Source: Streptosporangiaceae bacterium
Lineage (GTDB): Bacteria; Actinomycetota; Actinomycetes; Streptosporangiales; Streptosporangiaceae
NCBI GenBank assembly: GCA_030040475.1
Contig: JASHTQ010000025.1
Coordinates: 1-11,263, forward strand
Direction of reading: 5' to 3'
DNA length: 11,263 bases
Each line of letters opens with the position of its first letter. Positions within the stretch are counted from its first letter, which is position 1. The notes under the pieces are model-generated. The model searched no databases, was not told the origin of the DNA, and was given only the letters and a program-made list of their open reading frames with translations. The position numbers and the translations under genes are program-made. Positions 6,627-11,263 of this stretch are shown here, one piece after another.

Positions 6627-7924
6627 TGTCGCGCCTCGGCCAGATAGGCGGCCGGCTCTACCGCGGCGAGGTATCCCTCAACTTCGTCGGCCGCCAGAAG
6701 ATGTGGTACACGATCTCCGGGGTCATCCTGGTGGTCAGCGTCGCGGCGCTGCTCGTCCTGCACCTCAACTTCAGCGTGGACTTCAAGGGCGGGGCGGTCT
6801 TCCAGTTCAACGCGCCGTCCGCGACGGTGAGCGAAGTGCAGACCGCTACCGAGGACGGCGGCGTCAGCGGCGCCATCGTCCAGCAGGCACACGGCGGTCC
6901 GTACGGCTGGCAGGTGCAGACCCAGGCGCTGACCGGCCAGCAGACCGTCAACGTCGAGAACTCGCTGGCTTCCAAGCTCGGCATCAATACCGACGCCATT
7001 AGCACCAATACGGTCGGGGCGAGCTGGGGCAGCGATATCTCCACCAAGGCGATCGAGGCGCTGATCGCGTTCCTCATCGTGATCGTGATCTACCTGTCGA
7101 TCGCGTTCGAGTGGAAGATGGCTGTCGCGGCGTTCATCGCCCTGCTGCACGACCTGGTGATCGCCACCGGCGTCTACGCGCTGGCCAGATTCCAGGTGAG
7201 CCCGGCGACCGTGATCGGCCTGCTGACCATCCTCGGCTACTCCCTGTACGACACGGTGGTGGTCTTCGACAAGGTCCGGGAGAATACCGCCGGCCTGCTC
7301 GGCGGCGCCAGGAGCACCTACAGCCAGGCGGCCAACCTGGCCCTGAACCAGACCCTGGTCAGGTCCATCAACACCTCGCTGATCGCGCTGCTGCCCGTCA
7401 CGGCGATCCTCGTGGTCTCGATCGCGCTGCTCGGCGCCAACAACGAGCTGGAGGAACTCGCGCTCGTGCTGTTCGTCGGCATGCTGTCGGGGACCTATTC
7501 CTCGATCTGCATCGCCACCCCGGTCCTGGCCGACCTGAAAGAACGCGAGCCGCAGTACCAGGCCCTGGCCAAGCGCGTCTCCGTGCGCACCGCCGGCGGC
7601 CGGGCCGCGATGCGCGCCGCCGCCGCCAAGGCGCAGGCGCCCGGCGGGCGGGCCCGGATCGGCACCGGATCCACCGCGACGGCGGCGACGGTCCAACTCG
7701 ACAAGGACGACGTCGACACCGCGGTCGACCCGGCGGTGGATGACGTTTACGACGATGACCTATCGTCGTCCCGCGATCCCGGCGACGAGCTCACGGCTTC
7801 CGAGCGCACCGGCACCGTTCCCGCGGCCCGGGGCACGCCTGTCCGCCCGGGTCCGCGTCAGCAGCCGCGGCGCAGCGGCGGCCCGGCGAGACACCGCCCG
7901 ACCGGCAAGAGGAAGCGGCGCTGA
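6623..7924 (+). CDS. secF: SecF, protein translocase subunit
   Basis: A 433-residue SecF, partner of SecD in the SecDF export complex. TM1 is at about 28-48, followed by the family motif FSVDFKGGAVFQF (Asp53, Gly56-Gly57) and a short extracytoplasmic domain. Five more spans follow, including the conserved GYSLYDTVVVFDKVREN (Asp210), RSINTSLIALLPV and GMLSGTYSSICIATPVL. From about residue 304 to the end there is a 130-residue cytoplasmic tail, first Ala-rich, then acidic (DVDTAVDPAVDDVYDDD), then strongly basic (ending GKRKRR). The start is ATG 6623, overlapping the secD stop. The adjacent ATG at 6626 has better spacing to the G-rich ribosome site (6615-6621) and is equally possible. apt follows after 3 bases. 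Confidence 0.96.
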   Translation: MMSRLGQIGGRLYRGEVSLNFVGRQKMWYTISGVILVVSVAALLVLHLNFSVDFKGGAVFQFNAPSATVSEVQTATEDGGVSGAIVQQAHGGPYGWQVQTQALTGQQTVNVENSLASKLGINTDAISTNTVGASWGSDISTKAIEALIAFLIVIVIYLSIAFEWKMAVAAFIALLHDLVIATGVYALARFQVSPATVIGLLTILGYSLYDTVVVFDKVRENTAGLLGGARSTYSQAANLALNQTLVRSINTSLIALLPVTAILVVSIALLGANNELEELALVLFVGMLSGTYSSICIATPVLADLKEREPQYQALAKRVSVRTAGGRAAMRAAAAKAQAPGGRARIGTGSTATAATVQLDKDDVDTAVDPAVDDVYDDDLSSSRDPGDELTASERTGTVPAARGTPVRPGPRQQPRRSGGPARHRPTGKRKRR

Positions 7925-7927
7925 GGG

Positions 7928-8473
7928 ATGACGGAGCCCGCGTACCAGACCCGCGAAGAGCTCACCCAGCTGATTACGACCCGGATACGCGACGTCCCCG
8001 ATTACCCGCAGCCCGGGGTGACGTTCAAGGACATCACCCCGCTCCTGTCCGACGGCCCGGCCTTCGGCGCGGTCATCGACGGCCTGGCCGCTGGCCACGG
8101 ACCCGTGGACAAGGTGGCAGGCATCGAGGCGCGCGGCTTCATCCTCGCCGCCCCGGTGGCCTGCTGCCTAGGCGCGGGCTTCGTGCCGGTTCGCAAGAAG
8201 GGCAAGCTGCCCGCCGCCACCTACGCCGAGGATTATCAGCTCGAATACGGCACCGCCACCCTAGAGGTGCACACCGACGCCTTCCGCGAATCCGACCGCG
8301 TCCTGATCATCGACGACGTCCTGGCCACCGGCGGCACCGCCCGCGCCACCGTCGACCTGGTACACCGCGCGGGCGCGCAGGTGGCGGGCATCGCCGTCCT
8401 TCTCGAGCTATCGTTCCTGCACGGCCGCGCCCGCCTAGCCGACCTCCCCCTCCGCGCCCTAGTCACCAGCTAG
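7928..8473 (+). CDS. apt: Apt, adenine phosphoribosyltransferase
   Basis: A 181-residue purine salvage enzyme that converts adenine and PRPP to AMP and pyrophosphate in the cytoplasm. It shows RIRDVPDYPQPGVTFKDITPLL near the N-terminus, the EARGFILAAPVA segment, the flexible-loop region RKKGKLPAATYAEDYQLEYG, and the PRPP-binding motif VLIIDDVLATGGTA (125-138). The length is normal. The ATG lies 3 bases after the secF stop, with GAGGG directly abutting it, so translation is probably coupled to secF. The 3' half uses the rare codon CTA repeatedly and holds several CTAG tetranucleotides, unlike the neighbouring genes. Proximity to rel is a conserved actinobacterial arrangement. Confidence 0.96.
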   Translation: MTEPAYQTREELTQLITTRIRDVPDYPQPGVTFKDITPLLSDGPAFGAVIDGLAAGHGPVDKVAGIEARGFILAAPVACCLGAGFVPVRKKGKLPAATYAEDYQLEYGTATLEVHTDAFRESDRVLIIDDVLATGGTARATVDLVHRAGAQVAGIAVLLELSFLHGRARLADLPLRALVTS

Positions 8474-8520
8474 CCCGCGCCCGTCCCCGCCGCACCTCCC
8501 GTCCCGCACACCCCACACCT
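8474..8520 (+). terminator. Possible Rho-dependent termination region after apt
   Basis: The 47 bases after the apt stop contain 31 C and only 7 G, a marked C-over-G bubble of the kind Rho loads on; the bias already begins in the last 30 or so bases of apt. No G/C hairpin followed by a T run is present in this gap. It is a plausible end for the yajC-secDF-apt transcript, but compositional signals are weak in a GC-rich genome. Confidence 0.3.
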
Positions 8521-8533
8521 TCGCGCGTGCCCG

Positions 8534-8582
8534 CGGCCTCGCTGTGCTGACGGTCGCGGGGGAGCGGTCGGCGGCGAGGCCG
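8534..8582 (+). repeat. Inverted repeat in the apt-rel gap
   Basis: CGGCCTCGC (8534-8542) and GCGAGGCCG (8574-8582) are perfect nine-base complements with a 31-base loop. A second pair, CCCGCG (8530-8535) and CGCGGG (8555-8560), overlaps the left arm, so the two stems are mutually exclusive. CGGTCG occurs twice in the loop (8551-8556, 8565-8570). This may be part of an apt terminator. No T tract follows, so the role is uncertain. Confidence 0.35.
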
Positions 8583-8606
8583 GAGCCGCAGGCGCCGCAC
8601 CGGCCA

Positions 8607-8637
8607 GGAATCTCAGGCATGTGACCTGGTGTTGACA
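8607..8637 (+). promoter_or_regulatory. Predicted rel promoter: SigR/SigH-like, overlapping TTGACA
   Basis: GGAAT (8607-8611) and GTT (8631-8633) are 19 bases apart, fitting the SigR (Streptomyces) / SigH (Mycobacterium) pattern GGAAT-N18-19-GTT, here with the flanking G as in tGTTg. The same GTT begins a perfect principal-sigma -35, TTGACA (8632-8637), whose best-spaced -10 (TTGCTT, 8655-8660) is poor. From memory, relA was reported as a SigR target in S. coelicolor, which supports the first reading. Transcription would begin near 8640, leaving a leader of about 40 bases. Confidence 0.5.
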
Positions 8638-8681
8638 TCCTCCAAGTAGACTAGTTGCTTCGCAGACATGAGGGGGCACGA

Positions 8682-11263
8682 GTGGCCGGTGATGTGATCA
8701 CTACCGGCACGAGAGCCGTCGATGCAGCCCCGGACGCGCCGCGGGACACCGATCCAGCGGTCGACGCCGACCAGGCCGAGGTGGCAGCGACGGCGAGCGT
8801 GCCTGGTAGTCACGCGGCCAACGCAACCCCGCGGGCATCGCAAACCGAAGACAGCACAAAGGCCCCCGAGGAGCCAGCAGCCAATTCCGCCCGGGCCGCC
8901 CGGACCCAGCCGCAGGGCGACGGTGACGCCGCCGGCCGGGCCAAAACCGGACGGGCCGCGGCAAGCCGGTCCGCAGGCCAGGCCAAGACGGGCCGGGTCA
9001 GAGGGCCCAGGGCCGCGGTTGCGGCGGCAGCGGGCCAGGCCGCCGACGTCGCGGCGTCCAGTGTCGGGGTACGGCGGCGGCTGGCCCGGCTCGGAGCGCA
9101 GCGGGGCGCGACGATTAACCCGGTGCTCGAACCGCTCATCAAGACCGTGCGCGCCACCCACCCGAAGGCCGATATCCGCCTGATCGAGCGGGCTTACGAT
9201 ACGGCCGCGTACTGGCACAGGGACCAGAAGCGCAAGAGCGGCGATCCGTACATCACCCACCCGCTTGCGGTGGCGACCATCCTCGCCGAGCTCGGCATGC
9301 CGACCCAGACCATCTGCGCGGCGCTGCTGCACGACACGGTCGAAGACACCCCCTACACGCTGACCGAGCTGCGCGGGGAGTTCGGTGAGGACATCGCCGC
9401 CCTCGTGGATGGCGTCACCAAGCTGGACAAGGTCAAGTACGGCGAGTCGGCCGAGGCCGAGACGGTCCGCAAGATGGTGGTCGCGATGTCCCGCGACATC
9501 CGCGTGCTGGTGATCAAGCTCGCGGACCGGCTTCATAACATGCGGACGCTGCGCTACCTGCCGAGGGAGAAGCAGGAGCGCAAGTCCCGCGAGGTGCTTG
9601 AGATCTATGCTCCGCTGGCGCACCGGCTCGGCATGAACACGCTGAAGTGGGAGCTTGAGGATCTCGCGTTCGCCACGTTGTACCCCAAGCGCTTCGACGA
9701 GATCGCGCGCCTGGTGTCGGCCCGGTCGCCGCGGCGTGACGTGTTCCTCTCCGAGGTGATCGAGGACGTCTCAGGCGACCTCCGCGAGGCCAAGATCAAC
9801 CGGACGGTGACCGGCCGGCCCAAGCACTATTACTCGATCTACCAGAAGATGATCGCCAGGAACGTCGGCTTCGACGAGATCTACGACCTGATCGGCATCC
9901 GCGTCCTCGTCGATTCCGTCAAGGATTGCTACGCGGCGCTCGGCATCATCCACGCGCGGTGGAATCCCGTCCCTGGACGGTTCAAGGATTACATCGCGAT
10001 GCCGAAGTTCAACATGTACCAGTCGCTGCACACCACGGTCATCGGCCCGGGCGGCAAGCCGGTCGAGCTGCAGATCCGGACCTGGGACATGCACCGCAAG
10101 TCGGAGTACGGGGTAGCCGCGCACTGGAAGTACAAGGAAGAGACGGTCTTCGGCACCAGGGCCAAGGACGCCAAGGACGAGACCCAGGAGATGGCCTGGC
10201 TCAGGCAGCTCGTGGACTGGCAGCGGGAGACCGAGGACCCGGCTGAGTTCCTCGAATCCCTCCGGTTCGACCTGGCCACGACCGAGGTCTACGTCTTCAC
10301 CCCGCGCGGCGAGGTGATAGCGCTGCCGCAGGGCTCGACCCCGGTGGACTTTGCCTACGCCATCCACACCGAGGTCGGACACCGGACGATAGGCGCGAGG
10401 GTCAACGGCCGCCTGGTGGCGCTGGAGTCCACCCTGGACACCGGCGACACGGTGGAGATCTTCACCAACAAGACCCAGGAGGCCGGACCGAGCCGGGACT
10501 GGCTCAAGTTCGTGCAGAGCCCCCGCGCCAGGAACAAGATCCGCCAGTGGTTCTCCAAGGAGCGCAGGGAAGCCGCGGTCGAGGCGGGCAAGGACCAGAT
10601 CGCCAAGGCCATCCGCAAGCAGGGCCTGCCGCTGCAGCGGCTCGCGGCCGCCGACACGCTGCTCACGCTGGCCCGCGACCTTCGCTACACGGACGTGTCA
10701 GCGCTGTACGCGGCGGTCGGCGAGGGACGGGTCAGCGCTCAGTCGGTCGTCGAGAAGCTGATCAGGTCGATCGGCGGGCTGGCAGGGGCGCAGGAGGACC
10801 TGGCCGAGACGACGCTGCCGACCAAGACGCCGGCCACCAGGGCGCCGTCGGACTCGGGCGTCGAGGTCGTGGGCGCGCAGGACGTCTGGGTGCGCCTGTC
10901 CCGCTGCTGTACCCCGGTCCCCGGCGACCAGATCTCCGGTTTCGTCACCCACGGGCACGGCGTCTCCGTGCACCGGACGGACTGCCTCAACCTGGCCCAC
11001 CTGACCAGCACTCAGCGCGAGCGCATGGTCGAGGTCCGCTGGTCACCCACCGACGGCTCGATGTTCCTGGTAGCCATCCAGGTCGAGGCTCTTGACCGCA
11101 CCAGGCTCTTGTCCGACGTCACCAGGGTCCTGTCCGACCAGCACGTCAACATCCTGTCCGCCAACGTCACCACCAGCCGCGACCGCGTAGCCTTCAGCCG
11201 CTTCACCTTCGAGATGGGCGACCCCAAGCACCTAGGCCACGTCCTGCGAGCCGTCCGAGCCAT
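8682..11263 (+). CDS. relA: Rel, bifunctional (p)ppGpp synthetase/hydrolase (3' end missing)
   Basis: A RelA/SpoT-family alarmone enzyme, 860 codons seen with roughly 15-20 more expected beyond the window. It makes (p)ppGpp during starvation and degrades it otherwise. Order: a low-complexity Ala/Arg-rich N-terminus (1 to about 140); an HD hydrolase domain with ITHP His193 and LLHDTVEDT His217-Asp218; a synthetase domain with [12 protein letters not shown] (from 379), RFKD (433-436, the RxKD form of bifunctional enzymes), YQSLHTTV and ELQIRT (Glu462); a TGS domain (from about 534); the Cys742-Cys743 motif with GVSVHRTDC; and an ACT domain (from about 794). Both active sites look intact. The GTG start has GAGGGGG (8670-8676) 5 bases ahead; an in-frame TAG at 8652 limits any extension. 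Confidence 0.96.
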   Translation, partial: MAGDVITTGTRAVDAAPDAPRDTDPAVDADQAEVAATASVPGSHAANATPRASQTEDSTKAPEEPAANSARAARTQPQGDGDAAGRAKTGRAAASRSAGQAKTGRVRGPRAAVAAAAGQAADVAASSVGVRRRLARLGAQRGATINPVLEPLIKTVRATHPKADIRLIERAYDTAAYWHRDQKRKSGDPYITHPLAVATILAELGMPTQTICAALLHDTVEDTPYTLTELRGEFGEDIAALVDGVTKLDKVKYGESAEAETVRKMVVAMSRDIRVLVIKLADRLHNMRTLRYLPREKQERKSREVLEIYAPLAHRLGMNTLKWELEDLAFATLYPKRFDEIARLVSARSPRRDVFLSEVIEDVSGDLREAKINRTVTGRPKHYYSIYQKMIARNVGFDEIYDLIGIRVLVDSVKDCYAALGIIHARWNPVPGRFKDYIAMPKFNMYQSLHTTVIGPGGKPVELQIRTWDMHRKSEYGVAAHWKYKEETVFGTRAKDAKDETQEMAWLRQLVDWQRETEDPAEFLESLRFDLATTEVYVFTPRGEVIALPQGSTPVDFAYAIHTEVGHRTIGARVNGRLVALESTLDTGDTVEIFTNKTQEAGPSRDWLKFVQSPRARNKIRQWFSKERREAAVEAGKDQIAKAIRKQGLPLQRLAAADTLLTLARDLRYTDVSALYAAVGEGRVSAQSVVEKLIRSIGGLAGAQEDLAETTLPTKTPATRAPSDSGVEVVGAQDVWVRLSRCCTPVPGDQISGFVTHGHGVSVHRTDCLNLAHLTSTQRERMVEVRWSPTDGSMFLVAIQVEALDRTRLLSDVTRVLSDQHVNILSANVTTSRDRVAFSRFTFEMGDPKHLGHVLRAVRA
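8940..8996 (+). repeat. AKTGR repeats in the Rel N-terminal extension
   Basis: The Rel N-terminal region contains AKTGR at residues 87-91 and again at 101-105, separated by an Ala/Ser/Arg-rich spacer, followed by more Arg- and Ala-rich sequence to about residue 135. The composition resembles a histone-H1-like basic tail more than a folded domain. Confidence 0.6.

Noticed and set aside
6488..7696. Minus-strand open frame of 402 codons opposite secF
   Set aside because: Shadow frame; secF on the + strand has clear membrane spans and motifs.
8613..9623. Minus-strand open frame of 336 codons opposite the start of rel
   Set aside because: It covers the rel promoter and the HD domain coding region, which are firmly assigned on the + strand; no family features are seen.
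1..11263. A novel defence, mobile or biosynthetic system
   Set aside because: Every gene falls in a known housekeeping family in a conserved actinobacterial order. I saw no transposase, integrase, tRNA, CRISPR repeat or unassigned open frame large enough to suggest one.

Overview
The window is a contiguous piece of GC-rich actinobacterial (Actinomycetota) chromosome carrying housekeeping genes. The evidence is the high GC content with strong G/C at third codon positions, the bifunctional Rel enzyme with a long low-complexity N-terminus, the actinobacterial style of SecD, a GAAC-N4-GTTC type LexA box, and the gene order pdxS-pdxT-yebC-ruvC-ruvA-ruvB-yajC-secD-secF-apt-rel, which is well known from Streptomyces, Mycobacterium and relatives. 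Frequent AGG arginine codons hint at a lineage other than Streptomyces, but I cannot name the genus. All supported genes are on the + strand. The long minus-strand open frames are shadows of GC-rich coding sequence.

Layout. (1) 1-1534: the 3' end of pdxS, then pdxT and a YebC/PmpR-family gene, tightly packed. PdxS and PdxT form the pyridoxal 5'-phosphate synthase; YebC is a translation or regulatory factor. (2) 1535-1749: a non-coding gap ending in a LexA (SOS) box just upstream of ruvC. (3) 1750-4025: ruvC, ruvA and ruvB, the Holliday-junction resolvasome, with ruvA and ruvB overlapping by 4 bases. (4) 4026-4162: a non-coding gap with a near-palindrome over the ruvB stop, a good promoter (TTGGTG-N17-TAAACT) and a leader inverted repeat. 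(5) 4163-8473: yajC, secD and secF, the accessory module of the Sec translocon, followed after 3 bases by apt (adenine salvage). (6) 8474-8681: a non-coding gap, C-rich and G-poor at first, then inverted repeats, then a SigR/SigH-like promoter signature overlapping a perfect TTGACA. (7) 8682-11263: rel, the bifunctional (p)ppGpp synthetase/hydrolase, cut by the window end with roughly 15-20 codons missing.

I see three to four transcription units. The pdxS-pdxT-yebC unit enters from the left. ruvCAB is probably DNA-damage inducible. yajC-secD-secF-apt has its own promoter. rel has a promoter that may respond to thiol-oxidative stress. I found no mobile element, CRISPR array, RNA gene or previously undescribed gene system. 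What merits a second look is regulatory or concerns lineage-specific protein decoration: the LexA box, the rel promoter, a roughly 105-residue Ser/Ala/Pro/Thr insert in SecD, a G-quadruplex-capable insert in yebC, and a histone-H1-like basic N-terminal extension on Rel.
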